From: G963422705 sp963422705
GTDB lineage: Bacteria > Poribacteria > WGA-4E > WGA-3G
Reading direction: 5' to 3'
NCBI GenBank assembly: GCA_963422705.1
Contig: OY730443.1
Coordinates: 372,001-436,000, forward strand
DNA: 64,000 nucleotides
The position numbers were made by a program, and so were the translations under genes. Below the pieces are notes generated by a model. It was not told where the DNA came from, ran no database searches, and worked only from the letters and a program-made list of their open reading frames with translations. The first letter of the stretch is position 1; each line of letters starts with the position of its first letter. Shown here one piece after another: positions 26,376 through 35,711 of this stretch.

Positions 26376-26517
26376 TTCCAATCTCCTGTTCTGCGTTTTA
26401 ATCTATTTTATTCTTGAATGTGAGATGTGGTGAGGAAATTAGACATGCGATTCCCCTTCCCTTCGCGTATAGTGGTAGGGAAAGGAAAGGGGAACATGTT
26501 GTATCCATCCGTGGATG

Positions 26518-28773
26518 TTAATCCTCGGTGTTACCGGCGTTTGACTTCCCTATTTCCTTTTTGAGCAATGCTCCGAGGGTAGTTACCGTTTCCTCAGGAA
26601 TCTGTTTAGGGCGTCTAGGTTCCCGCCGCGTTCTTGAGGGGCGCTCCTTCTGTATGTATTCAGCTTTTTCCTCGGGAGGTGATGTCGCCCGTTCTTGTTC
26701 AGCGATTGCTGCCTTCAAACTGAGCCCAATTCGCCTGTCTTTGGGGGAGAGGTTAATGACTTTCAAGTCGAGTTCTTGGCCGACAGATACAATTTCTTCT
26801 GGTTTCTCAATTCGCCGGTACGCCAATTCAGAGATATGAATGAGGCCTTCAATTCCTTCCTCCAATTTGGTAAATGCGCCAAAACTGGTGATATTGACGA
26901 TTTTTCCTCGGACGACGGAACCAATCTTATATTTCTCTGAAACGGCGCTCCACGGGTCGGGCTGCGTCTGTTTGAGTCCAAGCGAGACCCGGCGTTGCTG
27001 TGCATCGATATGCAGGACGACTACTTCAATTTCACTACCTTCCTTCAAAGTTTCCTGAGACTCTGCGCCGCGTTTTGTCCAAGAGAGGTCAGAAGTATGG
27101 ATTAATCCATCAATACCCTCTTCAATTTCAACAAACACGCCAAAATTGGTCAAGTTTCGGATGCGCCCGGTAATCTTAGAACCGACGGGGTACTTTTCTT
27201 CTAAGAGTTCCCAAGGGTTGGGTTTCAACTGCTTGATTCCGAGTGAAATCCGTTTATCTTCCTTAGAGATTTCAAGCACAACGGCTTCAATTTCCTGCCC
27301 TTTACTGACAATTCGCGAGGGGGCTACGTTGCGTCGCGTCCATGACATTTCGGAAACATGAATTAAGCCTTCAACCCCTTCTTCTAAGTGAAGGAACGCG
27401 CCATAGTTAACGATATTGACAACGGAGCCGTGGACGGTGGAATTGATTGGGTATTTCTCTTCAACATCCTTCCACGGATTTGATGTCTTCTGTTTCAATC
27501 CTAACGAGATTTTCTCGTTTTCCTTACCGATACCTATGACTAAGGCTTCAACGGTTTCTCCAACACTGACAATCTCAGAAGGATGGTGCACCCTTTTCCA
27601 GGCCATATCTGTCTTGTGGAGTAACCCGTCAACCCCACCCAGATCGATAAACGCTCCAAAAACGGTGATATTTTTCACTTCTCCTGTTATGAGCTGTCCA
27701 ACTTCCAGTGTGCTCAGAACTTCTGCTTTCTTTTTCGAGAGTTTTGCCTCTAACCATGCGCGCCGGGACAAGACGATGTTATGTCGTCGCCTACTTAGGT
27801 TGATAACCTTCATTTCAAGGGTTTGCCCGACATAGTCTTCGAGATTCTGGACAGGCCGCATTTCAATTTGAGATGCGGGGAGAAATCCGCGAAGGGAGCC
27901 GATACTGACACGGAAACCACCTTTAATGCGTTCGGTAATCCGTCCTTCAATAGGGTTACCTTCTTCATGCGCACGGGTAATCTTATCCCAAATGAGCGTC
28001 TGGTCTGCTATTTTCTTTGAAAGAACTATTTGTCCCTCAGCGTCTTCGCGCCGGACAATGTAGACATCTATCTCGTCGCCTACCTGCACTGGTGGTAAAT
28101 CGCTTCTACTGGAGCCAAATTCAGATGCGGGGATATAGCCTTCTGATTTAAAGCCGATGTCTATCATCACCTCATCCCGGTTGACATCCACGACGGTGCC
28201 TTTAACAATTTCCCCATCAGTAAATGCCTTAATGGAATTATCGTAGGCCTCTTCAAGAGATTCGGGGCTCATTGGCTCTTGAGGCAGTTCTATCGCGTCG
28301 TCGGCAGCCACAGCTTCATCTGGAAGTTCAACTACCTTTCCCGTTTCCGAAGTCTCATCGACTGTGGCAGTTTCGTCGGGCGGCACTACGGCTTGTTCCG
28401 TTTCAGGGATATCTGGTGTGCTATCTGCCTCAGTGTCTGAAGCAACCTCAGCAACGCCAGGTGGCTCCGTTGGGTTAACAGTGTCTTCTTCTAAATCGAC
28501 TTCCGCTTCAATCGTAGCAGCTGCCTGTTCAGTAACGGTGGATTCCTCGGCTTGGGGTGATGCTTGTTCAGTTTCAAAACTGTCGGGGATGATGGAATCC
28601 TTACTGTTCGTATTCTCCTCCGGAACTTCGGTGGCTCCCCCCTCCACCGGGGCTGAGTCATTCGTGTCTGACGCTTCTGTTTCGCTGACTACTTCCTGAT
28701 TCACTTCAGTTGTCTCATCTTTTTCTTCCACTTCAACGGTGGAAGGATCTGTTGTTAACGCTGCGTTATTCAT
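26518..28773 (-). CDS. rpsA: Ribosomal protein S1 with long acidic N-terminus
   Basis: The 751-residue protein carries six S1 RNA-binding domains from about residue 185 to 680; several show the signature GAFxxLEEGxEGLIHxSE. S1 binds mRNA on the 30S subunit. The first 185 residues are a Glu/Thr/Ser/Val-rich acidic extension, and the last 45 are basic. The ATG overlaps the stop of a six-codon frame (MDQLSE), and the only strong AAGGAGG in the leader lies about 50 bases upstream, so start-site use may be unusual. The N-terminal extension is longer than in typical S1 proteins. Confidence 0.95.
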   Translation of the reverse strand: MNNAALTTDPSTVEVEEKDETTEVNQEVVSETEASDTNDSAPVEGGATEVPEENTNSKDSIIPDSFETEQASPQAEESTVTEQAAATIEAEVDLEEDTVNPTEPPGVAEVASDTEADSTPDIPETEQAVVPPDETATVDETSETGKVVELPDEAVAADDAIELPQEPMSPESLEEAYDNSIKAFTDGEIVKGTVVDVNRDEVMIDIGFKSEGYIPASEFGSSRSDLPPVQVGDEIDVYIVRREDAEGQIVLSKKIADQTLIWDKITRAHEEGNPIEGRITERIKGGFRVSIGSLRGFLPASQIEMRPVQNLEDYVGQTLEMKVINLSRRRHNIVLSRRAWLEAKLSKKKAEVLSTLEVGQLITGEVKNITVFGAFIDLGGVDGLLHKTDMAWKRVHHPSEIVSVGETVEALVIGIGKENEKISLGLKQKTSNPWKDVEEKYPINSTVHGSVVNIVNYGAFLHLEEGVEGLIHVSEMSWTRRNVAPSRIVSKGQEIEAVVLEISKEDKRISLGIKQLKPNPWELLEEKYPVGSKITGRIRNLTNFGVFVEIEEGIDGLIHTSDLSWTKRGAESQETLKEGSEIEVVVLHIDAQQRRVSLGLKQTQPDPWSAVSEKYKIGSVVRGKIVNITSFGAFTKLEEGIEGLIHISELAYRRIEKPEEIVSVGQELDLKVINLSPKDRRIGLSLKAAIAEQERATSPPEEKAEYIQKERPSRTRREPRRPKQIPEETVTTLGALLKKEIGKSNAGNTED

Positions 28774-28794
28774 TCAGATAACTGGTCCATCTAG

Positions 28795-28810
28795 AACGCA
28801 AAATTGCGTT
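28795..28810. promoter_or_regulatory. Palindrome in the rpsA leader
   Basis: AACGCAA and TTGCGTT form a 7-bp inverted repeat with a two-base centre. It sits between the strong AAGGAGG and the ATG of rpsA and could be an operator or an RNA element; no regulator is known from the sequence. Confidence 0.35.
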
Positions 28811-28872
28811 ACTTTGCCAGTTCCTCCTTATATTCAAAGTGTACGTGACACTTTACAAATCGGTTACTTAAT

Positions 28873-28901
28873 AGTATATCATAAATCCAGGCTAAAAGCA
28901 A
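28873..28901 (-). promoter_or_regulatory. Sigma-70 promoter for rpsA
   Basis: On the minus strand TTGCTT (28896-28901) and TATACT (28873-28878) are 17 bases apart. It is back-to-back with the plus-strand promoter at 28919. Confidence 0.65.
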
Positions 28902-28918
28902 AGAAAATAAAAAAATCT

Positions 28919-28947
28919 TTGACAATTTTTTCTATCTAAAATATAAT
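28919..28947 (+). promoter_or_regulatory. Consensus sigma-70 promoter for the STAS/RsbW pair
   Basis: TTGACA (28919-28924) and TATAAT (28942-28947) both match the consensus exactly and are 17 bases apart. The first gene starts at 29006. Confidence 0.88.
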
Positions 28948-29005
28948 TATAATCGATTTTCATACTCATACAGAATTTTAATATCATGTAAAGAAGGTGA
29001 TTTCT

Positions 29006-29350
29006 ATGGCTAAAACTGACTTGATGATGCTCCGCGAGGATTCCGGAATCAAAATTATTGAAATAAAAACAGATTTAAGTAGTTATGCTGCATCCGATTT
29101 ACGTAAAATGCTTGAGATGCTCTTAGAGCAAAAAGTTGATAAAGTTATCGTTAATCTGCATCAAGTACATCATATCAACAGTACGGCGGTGGGTGCGCTG
29201 GTAGGCGTTGCCAAGCGATTGCGCCAAAACGGGGGAGACCTCAAAATCTGCGAGTTGGCGGATAATTTGACACGGACTTTTAATTTGATAGGTGCGTCGA
29301 CAGTTATTGAAATCTATGAGTCTGAAAACAGCGCCATAACCGCCTTTTAA
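29006..29350 (+). CDS. STAS-domain anti-sigma factor antagonist
   Basis: The start is ATG 29006 after AAGAAGG; a GTG nine bases earlier lies on the ribosome site. The 114-residue protein is a single STAS domain. The helix start HHINSTAVGALVG holds the Ser/Thr that is phosphorylated in SpoIIAA/RsbV proteins; the usual DSSG is replaced by NSTA. Such proteins release a sigma factor or other partner by binding the RsbW-like kinase when unphosphorylated. The next gene encodes just such a kinase. Confidence 0.9.
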   Translation: MAKTDLMMLREDSGIKIIEIKTDLSSYAASDLRKMLEMLLEQKVDKVIVNLHQVHHINSTAVGALVGVAKRLRQNGGDLKICELADNLTRTFNLIGASTVIEIYESENSAITAF

Positions 29351-29389
29351 ATAAAGAATGATTTTTGTAACAAAGTAAATCTGAAGCCC

Positions 29390-29815
29390 ATGGAGCGCAC
29401 GTGTATTAAACTTAATATTCCGAGCGATGTCTTTTATTTAGAACCTGTTCGGGCGTTTATAGGAAATTTGGCACAGCACCTCGGCTTCTCCAGAAAACGA
29501 ATTGCCGATATTCAACTTGCTGTTGATGAAATCTGTAACAATGCGGTGAATCACGGTTCTGTGAGTACCGAAGCTGTAATTAGCTTGCAAATTTCCGTTA
29601 GGGCGCAAGTACTTGAGATTTTGGTTCAGGATGCTGGAACAGGTGTAGATTGGTTAACGCCGGAAAGACTTTCGGAAATTGAGGCGAATCGTTCCCCGAA
29701 AAACGAGAGTGGGCATGGCATTTTTCTTTCAAAATTGCTCACTGATACTTACGAAATGCGATACAATGCTGAAGGAGGAACAGATGTTCGTGTCACTTTT
29801 TATCAGGAAAATTAG
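29390..29815 (+). CDS. RsbW-like serine kinase/anti-sigma factor
   Basis: The 141-residue protein is a GHKL ATPase of the HATPase_c_2 type. It has the N box DEICNNAVNHG, the G1 box VQDAGTGVDW, and G2-like SGHGIFLSKLL. Such proteins phosphorylate their STAS partner and hold a sigma factor or another target. It lies 39 bases after a STAS gene, and a SpoIIE-type phosphatase is encoded convergently next to it, so a complete partner switch is at hand. No sigma factor gene is in the window. Confidence 0.92.
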   Translation: MERTCIKLNIPSDVFYLEPVRAFIGNLAQHLGFSRKRIADIQLAVDEICNNAVNHGSVSTEAVISLQISVRAQVLEILVQDAGTGVDWLTPERLSEIEANRSPKNESGHGIFLSKLLTDTYEMRYNAEGGTDVRVTFYQEN

Positions 29816-29842
29816 GTTCCTGATAGTGTGGATACCCCTATC

Positions 29843-31006
29843 TTAAGCCGCCTCAATTGCGATGAGTGTCAAATCGTCGTCTTGAGGACAAGTACCGGTG
29901 AAGGTGTCAACGGCTTTGGATACGCTGTGAATGAGTGAGGAGCCCGGCTGTTCAGTAGAGACATTGAGGAGTTTCAGGAGTCGTTCTGCTGTAAATTCTT
30001 CGCCCTTCTGGTTTTTAGCTTCGCAGGCACCATCAGTATAGAGAAATAAGCGGCTAGACGTGTCAAACGGGTAATGGGTAGTTTCATAAGTCGATTCTCG
30101 CCGAATTCCTAATCCGTTTCCCGGATTTTTATCGCTAATCGAGCGATAGTTCTGCTGCGCGTCGCTGTATAAAAATGGGAAAGGGTGCCCTGCATTGGCA
30201 CAGACAAATTCCCCTTTAGAGATGTCAAGGACACCACAAAACGCCGTTGCAAACATAAAAAGCCGGGAGCTAATTGTATCGTTGAATCGGGTATTGAGGA
30301 TTTTGAGGAGATGTCCGGGGTGATTCGAAAGGAGGGGCTGAAATTCCGCCAAAACCGTTTTAATAAAAACGGTTACAAAAGCCGCTGATACACCGTGTCC
30401 CATGACATCAGAGATAAAAACGCCTAATCGATTGGGGCTAATTTCCCAGATATCAAAGAAATCGCCGCCGACAGCCATTTCCGGACGACAGTGAGAAGCG
30501 ATGCGAAACCCCGATACCTCCTGAATGCCATCCTGAGGAAGAAGAATTTCCTGAATGCTTCGTGCCATTTGCAGTTCTTCTTCTAATCGCGCGTTGTGCT
30601 TTTCAAGTCTATCATGATACTGTTTAATGCGCAACAGCGATTGAACGCGGGATAATACCTCTAGGCTATTAAACGGCTTTTCAATGAAATCATCTGCTCC
30701 CGCCTCGAGCGCTTTAAGCCGATTTTCGAGCGTATCACGCAAGGCAGTTATCATAACAATCGGGATAAATGCAGTCGCTTGATTCGCGCGAAGCCGCTCA
30801 ACAACTTCAAATCCGTTCATCCGCGGCATGTTAATATCCAGCAAGATTAGGTCCGGCATTTCGTTCTCTACCGTCTGTAGGGTTTCAAGTCCATCTGTAG
30901 CAATGCAAACCGTGTATCCTCGCGCACTCAGATGAATCTGAAGAATTTTCGCATTCTTCGGTTCATCATCAGCAACGAGAATTTTGGTTGGCGTTTCAGA
31001 ATTCAT
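29843..31006 (-). CDS. Response regulator with SpoIIE/RsbU-type phosphatase
   Basis: Residues 1-125 form a receiver domain (acid pair D13/D14, phosphoacceptor D57 in LILLDINMP, K110). A coiled-coil linker (DRLEKHNARLEEELQMARSIQ) leads to a PP2C-like SpoIIE domain with VGGDFFDIW, SDVMGHGVSAA and CPQDDDLTLI, whose aspartates bind the metals. It should dephosphorylate a STAS protein when the receiver is activated. It lies one base downstream of a lone receiver gene, linking two-component input to partner switching. Confidence 0.95.
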   Translation of the reverse strand: MNSETPTKILVADDEPKNAKILQIHLSARGYTVCIATDGLETLQTVENEMPDLILLDINMPRMNGFEVVERLRANQATAFIPIVMITALRDTLENRLKALEAGADDFIEKPFNSLEVLSRVQSLLRIKQYHDRLEKHNARLEEELQMARSIQEILLPQDGIQEVSGFRIASHCRPEMAVGGDFFDIWEISPNRLGVFISDVMGHGVSAAFVTVFIKTVLAEFQPLLSNHPGHLLKILNTRFNDTISSRLFMFATAFCGVLDISKGEFVCANAGHPFPFLYSDAQQNYRSISDKNPGNGLGIRRESTYETTHYPFDTSSRLFLYTDGACEAKNQKGEEFTAERLLKLLNVSTEQPGSSLIHSVSKAVDTFTGTCPQDDDLTLIAIEAA

Positions 31007-31007
31007 T

Positions 31008-31394
31008 TCATGTTCCTTGAATATGAGCTTCTACACATTCTACTAGGACGTGGATATCAATCGGCTTGCTAAGATAATCGTCGCACCCCGCTGCTAAGAT
31101 GCGTTCCTTATCTCCGGACATTGCTGCGGCGGTTAAGGCGATAATAGGGATATCTTCCCATTTCAATTCTGATTTAATTTTCCGTGCTAAAACCTCACCA
31201 CTTTCTCCAGGTAGGGCGATATCCATAAGAATAAGTTGCGGTTTTGCTGCTTCTAAACTTGTGATTGCTTCCACGGCGTCTGCAGCTTCAATAACGGTAT
31301 ACCCTTTCGATTGTAGTACAATCCGCACCACCTTGCGGTTCAATTCCTGATCTTCAATCACCAATATTTGCGGCAGTAAGCTTGCAGTTTTCAC
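31008..31394 (-). CDS. Stand-alone receiver (CheY-like) protein
   Basis: The 128-residue protein is one receiver domain: acid pair E14/D15, phosphoacceptor D58 in LILMDIALPG, Thr/Ala switch region IIALTAAAM, and K110 in YLSKPID. The last motif is typical of receivers linked to hybrid kinases (Cph1/DivK-like). It lies between the multi-PAS kinase and the REC-SpoIIE gene on the same strand and is probably the phosphorelay partner of that kinase. Confidence 0.94.
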   Translation of the reverse strand: MKTASLLPQILVIEDQELNRKVVRIVLQSKGYTVIEAADAVEAITSLEAAKPQLILMDIALPGESGEVLARKIKSELKWEDIPIIALTAAAMSGDKERILAAGCDDYLSKPIDIHVLVECVEAHIQGT

Positions 31395-31445
31395 GTGTCG
31401 CCCTCAATTCAAGCCAAATCGTCTTGTATTATCACGATGTTGATG

Positions 31446-31492
31446 GATTAATCGTGTCGCTGCTTCCATAGATTAATCGTGTCGCTGCTTCC
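31446..31492. repeat. 25-bp tandem duplication at the kinase stop codon
   Basis: A 22-base sequence (31446-31467) recurs at 31471-31492 with a three-base spacer. The second copy contains the last codons and stop of the histidine kinase, so the duplication adds a non-coding copy of the gene's end. Confidence 0.9.
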
Positions 31493-33761
31493 GTGGAATT
31501 CTAAAAGTAAAGTTACTTCCTTTTCCCTCAGTACTCCTGACACTAATGTCACCACAATGCAATTCAATCAGCCGCTGGGTCAAAGCTAGCCCGAGGCCCG
31601 TTCCCCCGTATTGCCGGGATTTTGAAGTATCAATCTGCGTAAAGGGCGCGAAGAGTTTCCCCAAATGCTCTTTGGCGATGCCTATACCGGTATCAATCAC
31701 CTCCACACACAATTCTGTCGGTGTCAATTCCAATCGGGTTGTAATTTCCCCATTGTCTGGAGTAAACTTCACAGCATTTGAAAGCAAATTATAAAAAATC
31801 TGCTTAAATTTGGTCCGGTCAGCTTCAATTTTCCCATTCTCATTGTAGCTCACATTGAGATGCAAATTCTTTTTTCCGACGAGTGCTTTGATGATGGTGT
31901 TGAGTTCTTCCACCGCTTCGGCGATAGTAAAGGTTTCAGGGTGTAGTACCATTTTCCCCGCTTCAATTTTTGAAAGGTCTAGGATGTCATTAATCATTTC
32001 CAATAGGTGTTGCCCACTTGTATGAATGTCGTTGACACACTCTTTCTGCTCCGGATTGATGCTGCCGACGAGCTCATCTCTAAGAATTTCGGAGAATCCG
32101 ATGATTGCATTTAGTGGGGTACGGAGTTCATGACTCATATTCGCTAGGAAATCACTTTTTGCCCGGCTAGCGTATTCTGCTGTCTCTTTTGCTTGTTGCA
32201 TCGTCTGCTGCACCCGGATGCGTTCGGTGATGTTAAGGGCCATGCTAATCCCGAGGTACCTTCCATCTGGTAAGATACCGAGCAAAGAGGAACTAAACTC
32301 CCATATCTGTGTTTTACCGGTACTCGTAAAAATTTCATACTCCCCCTCCGCGATGCGTGCTGTAGAATTATATAGCTGCGCGAGGTGTTGCCGGATGTCA
32401 TCCGCTTTTTCGCGATTTGTTTGTTCCAACCATCTTGAAACGGTTGGGATGTCCTCAAGTTTATACCCTGTTAATTCTGTCCATGCGCGACTAACCAGAA
32501 TCACCTCTCCATCTTCAGCATGAATCATGACCGGAAGCGGGGCGTTAAGCACCGCTGTCCGAAAGCGAGATTCACTGTTTTGGAGTTCAATTTCTGCTTG
32601 TTTTCGGGCGGTAATATCCGTTGAAGTCATCACAAATCCCACCAGTTGCTGCTCTCGTTTAATAGGGCCAAGGCACGAGGTGTACCAGTTTCCACTTATT
32701 TGTCCTTGGGCTTCGTATGTCGCAACCTCACCTGTTTCAATAACCTTTGAACAGGCTTTTCTAAATATATGGTGATGTTCGACATTCAAGAAATCAAAAA
32801 TGCTTTTTCCAATAATGTCTGGGATTGTTAACCCAAGTCCGGTGGGAATCCGGTTGAGGAATTCTAATTGATAAGCAAGATTCATCGTCACAATTATGTC
32901 CGGTACGCTTTGAACGAGAGAACGCCATTTTGCTTCCGAATCACGTAATGCTTGTTCAGCTCGGTAGTATTGAGTCATGTCACGCGAAATTCCGCATGTA
33001 CCTTGAATCCTGCCATCTCTGTCCCGGATGGGAACTTTCGTGGTAGACACCCAGGTATCTTGCCCATCGGGCCAGGTCTCTTTCTCCTGTTTACCCTCAA
33101 CCGGTTTACCGGATTCAATAATATTTCTTTCGTCTCTGTACGCTTGTTGTGCATGTTCACGGGTGAAGAAATCAAAGTCGGTTTTTTGTTGCGCGTCGGC
33201 GGGATTTTTCAAACCGAACTGGTTCGCCAAGGCGCGGTTGATGCGGATAAACTTACTCTCGGTATCCTTAAAGTAGATATGGTCTGGGGAACTATCCATC
33301 AGTGTATGTAACAGGTCACGTTCTTGCGTATGTGCTACCGCCAGTTTTTGGTAGCGACTTTCACTTTGTTTCACCTTGCTTTCCAGTTGTTTTTGCTTCG
33401 TAATATCCTTTGCGACTACATAGTATTGAGCACCTTTTAGGGGTTTGTTGACATGCCAACGCAGCCATTTGTAGGACGCATTTTTGCATAAATAACGATT
33501 CTCAAAGGATACCGTGGCGGAGTCCACCGATTTCAGTTTCTCGATTTGGTTGAGAGTGTGCTGTTTATCACTTGGGTGTATCAGTTCTGTCCATTGATGA
33601 TTCTGGAGCTCCACTCTGGTAAATCCGAGGACTTTCTCCCAAGCTGGATTGAGCGCTACAATCTCCCTATCAAAGCGCATCCAACCGAACATCTCAGATG
33701 ACATGTTCAAAAAACATCCGGTTTGATGGGTTTTCTCACCAGTTACACCAGAATGTGTCAT
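31473..33761 (-). CDS. Multi-PAS sensor histidine kinase
   Basis: The 762-residue protein has four PAS domains (about residues 15-130, 145-270, 275-390 and 395-520; several end in DIT or DMT motifs), then a HisKA domain with the phospho-accepting His544 in FLANMSHELRTPLN and a HATPase domain (N box NLLSNAVKF, GTGLGLAL). No membrane segment or receiver is present, so it is a cytoplasmic kinase that senses through PAS ligands. The start is ATG 33761 behind AAAGGGG. It lies upstream of a lone receiver and a REC-SpoIIE phosphatase, which are its likely targets. Confidence 0.95.
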   Translation of the reverse strand: MTHSGVTGEKTHQTGCFLNMSSEMFGWMRFDREIVALNPAWEKVLGFTRVELQNHQWTELIHPSDKQHTLNQIEKLKSVDSATVSFENRYLCKNASYKWLRWHVNKPLKGAQYYVVAKDITKQKQLESKVKQSESRYQKLAVAHTQERDLLHTLMDSSPDHIYFKDTESKFIRINRALANQFGLKNPADAQQKTDFDFFTREHAQQAYRDERNIIESGKPVEGKQEKETWPDGQDTWVSTTKVPIRDRDGRIQGTCGISRDMTQYYRAEQALRDSEAKWRSLVQSVPDIIVTMNLAYQLEFLNRIPTGLGLTIPDIIGKSIFDFLNVEHHHIFRKACSKVIETGEVATYEAQGQISGNWYTSCLGPIKREQQLVGFVMTSTDITARKQAEIELQNSESRFRTAVLNAPLPVMIHAEDGEVILVSRAWTELTGYKLEDIPTVSRWLEQTNREKADDIRQHLAQLYNSTARIAEGEYEIFTSTGKTQIWEFSSSLLGILPDGRYLGISMALNITERIRVQQTMQQAKETAEYASRAKSDFLANMSHELRTPLNAIIGFSEILRDELVGSINPEQKECVNDIHTSGQHLLEMINDILDLSKIEAGKMVLHPETFTIAEAVEELNTIIKALVGKKNLHLNVSYNENGKIEADRTKFKQIFYNLLSNAVKFTPDNGEITTRLELTPTELCVEVIDTGIGIAKEHLGKLFAPFTQIDTSKSRQYGGTGLGLALTQRLIELHCGDISVRSTEGKGSNFTFRIPRKQRHD

Positions 33762-33785
33762 GGTACCCCTTTCATGTCCAGCGTG

Positions 33786-34547
33786 TTATTTCGTTACCAA
33801 AACGGCTCTGTTTGCCAATTTGACAACGGTTTGCGTCGTGCTTTGAAAAACGAGTTCGTAAATTCTCCCGTGATGGCTTGCACTCAGTGCGATGAGGTCA
33901 CAATCTTTTGCGTCTGCATTTTCCAGGATATTCGTTACCGTAAAACCGCGCGCCGTCATAAATTTGGCTGTGACATCATAATATTTCAAGTAGGCTTCCA
34001 TCTGTTGCTTAATCTGTATTGCTTCATATTGCGTGCTTGAAAGAGCAAGTCCCAAAATGCCTGCTTTCGTCAATTCACCAAGTTCGGCAACCAGCCCTAA
34101 GACGTGGTCAGAATAGATATCTCCGTGATGGACAGCTAAGATTTTGCGCAAAAGGGTGCATTGTTGATGAACAACAATAATAGGTTTGGTAATATTCGCG
34201 AGGATATCGTCAATCTGATTTTGAATTAATTTTAGTCCCCGGTTCCTTATGTCTTCAGGTAGCCCTACGACAACGAGGTCAGCGGAACGTGCTTTTTCGC
34301 AAATCATTTCCTGTGGATTTCCCGCAATCGCTTCAACATGATAATCTAAAAAATCATAGAGTGAGCATTCTGCTTCCGTTCGGCGCACTACTGCTTCTGC
34401 AACATCTGGATTTCCACCGTGCTCGCTGTCCTGAAAAAAAACACACGATAGATGAGTGCCTAAGAGCACCGCCAATTGTCCGGCGTACTCAAAGGCATTT
34501 TTCTCGTAATCGGTGTCACCAATAGCAACGAGGATGTTTTTTATCAT
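33786..34547 (-). CDS. Universal stress protein, tandem UspA domains
   Basis: The 253-residue protein has two UspA-like halves: residues 1-130 (KNILVAIGDTDYEKNAFEYA ... ADLVVVGLPED) and 135-253 ending in ADAKDCDLIALSASHHG ... NRAVLVTK. The second half retains a weak GxxG-9-GS/T-like nucleotide motif. ATG 34547 is chosen over a GTG at 34556 because GGAAGG is correctly spaced. It lies between the kinase/phosphatase genes and the STAS pair, on the same strand as both. Confidence 0.88.
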   Translation of the reverse strand: MIKNILVAIGDTDYEKNAFEYAGQLAVLLGTHLSCVFFQDSEHGGNPDVAEAVVRRTEAECSLYDFLDYHVEAIAGNPQEMICEKARSADLVVVGLPEDIRNRGLKLIQNQIDDILANITKPIIVVHQQCTLLRKILAVHHGDIYSDHVLGLVAELGELTKAGILGLALSSTQYEAIQIKQQMEAYLKYYDVTAKFMTARGFTVTNILENADAKDCDLIALSASHHGRIYELVFQSTTQTVVKLANRAVLVTK

Positions 34548-34687
34548 GACTCCCACCTTCCGGTTTTTAGAGATTAATTGGTTATACTTACTGCATTTTC
34601 CCGCGAAGCAGATTCGATTTGTCGCTTATTACAGCTGTTTTGCCGTGGAGATTTTGGGAATAATCGATTAAATTATCCCCAATTTTC

Positions 34688-35041
34688 CTATGAATGCTCT
34701 AACAAAGCGGTAACTGCTTCATCTTCTGTGTCAAAGTTTTTAAAAACGGTGATTAATCGCGCCATGACAATGAGGTTTTTGACGTGTTTATTCACATTAA
34801 TCACCGCAATTTTCCCGCCACGTGGGTGGATATCGGTGTAGATTTTCATCATTGCACCGAGGCCGGAACTGTCCATTCCAGTTACTTTTTGAAAGTCAAA
34901 TACCAATTTCGGTGATTCTGTGAGTTCGGCGAGGGTATTTTCGACGACATCGGTTACCGCTTTGATACCCGGTGCCATAATTCTACCGCTGAGTTTAAAA
35001 ACAACAACCCCTTCTTTATTAGAAACGGCGGTGATTGCCAT
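34688..35041 (-). CDS. STAS-domain anti-sigma factor antagonist (paralogue 1)
   Basis: The start at 35041 follows GGAGG; the longer frame only adds five codons that contain the ribosome site. The 117-residue STAS domain has the canonical phosphorylation site GMDSSGLGAM. It is clearly related to the next STAS gene upstream (shared KNLIVMAR/KNLIVRSR and FDTEDEAV/YDTEDEAV), so the two arose by tandem duplication. Either could be the substrate of the RsbW-like kinase encoded 5 kb away. Confidence 0.93.
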   Translation of the reverse strand: MAITAVSNKEGVVVFKLSGRIMAPGIKAVTDVVENTLAELTESPKLVFDFQKVTGMDSSGLGAMMKIYTDIHPRGGKIAVINVNKHVKNLIVMARLITVFKNFDTEDEAVTALLEHS

Positions 35042-35110
35042 ATTTTTATCCTCCACGTTGCGCCCTGTGAAAAGGATTCAGTCGAGTTGGCTGAATTGGG
35101 TATAAGCGGT

Positions 35111-35458
35111 TCAATTTCCGTTGGATAGTTCGGAGACGGCCTCATCTTCTGTATCATAATGTTCAAAAATACTAACTAGTCGGCTTCGGACGATTAGGTT
35201 CTTGATATTTTTTCCAACGTTGATAACCCCAATCCGACCACTTTGCCGTTTTGCGGCGACATGTGCGCCCATCAACGTCCCGAGGCCCGAACTGTCCATC
35301 ATAGAAACGTTGTTAAAATCGATAAGGATTCGCGGTGCCTCACTGCCTTCAATTTGCGCAGTGATGGTTTCTCGAAGATCAGATACGGCAGCACCCATTA
35401 TTTTCCCATTCGGTTCTAAAATCGCGACACCATCTCTTTGGCGAATCGTAGTTGCCAT
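35111..35458 (-). CDS. STAS-domain anti-sigma factor antagonist (paralogue 2)
   Basis: The start at 35458 follows AAAGGAGA. The 115-residue STAS domain has the phosphorylation site MMDSSGLGTL. It is first in the minus-strand transcript that includes its paralogue; a consensus-like promoter lies about 250 bases upstream, leaving an unusually long leader. Confidence 0.93.
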   Translation of the reverse strand: MATTIRQRDGVAILEPNGKIMGAAVSDLRETITAQIEGSEAPRILIDFNNVSMMDSSGLGTLMGAHVAAKRQSGRIGVINVGKNIKNLIVRSRLVSIFEHYDTEDEAVSELSNGN

Positions 35459-35711
35459 GATTTTCTCCTTTTCATTGGCTAAATCATGAATAAGCATCAG
35501 AAAACTCTGATGAGAGTTACACAGGTTTGATATCATCATCAGCTATTCCGTTATGAATTGTAATGGCCGGGGGAATTCTATGCGTTTCTATTTCTACCTT
35601 GATTCTCTGACCTTACGCTTTAAGCTGACAAAACAGTGATACAACAAAGAAATTTGAGAATCAGTTTGTTGTTGAGAAGAAAAATTTGCTTCTCGTTCAT
35701 CTTATCTATTA

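Noticed and set aside
26395..26515. Inverted repeat between rpsA and metK as a terminator
   Set aside because: An 11-bp stem (TTCCCCTTTCC with GGGAAGGGGAA) can form, but the loop is long and no T run follows on either strand.
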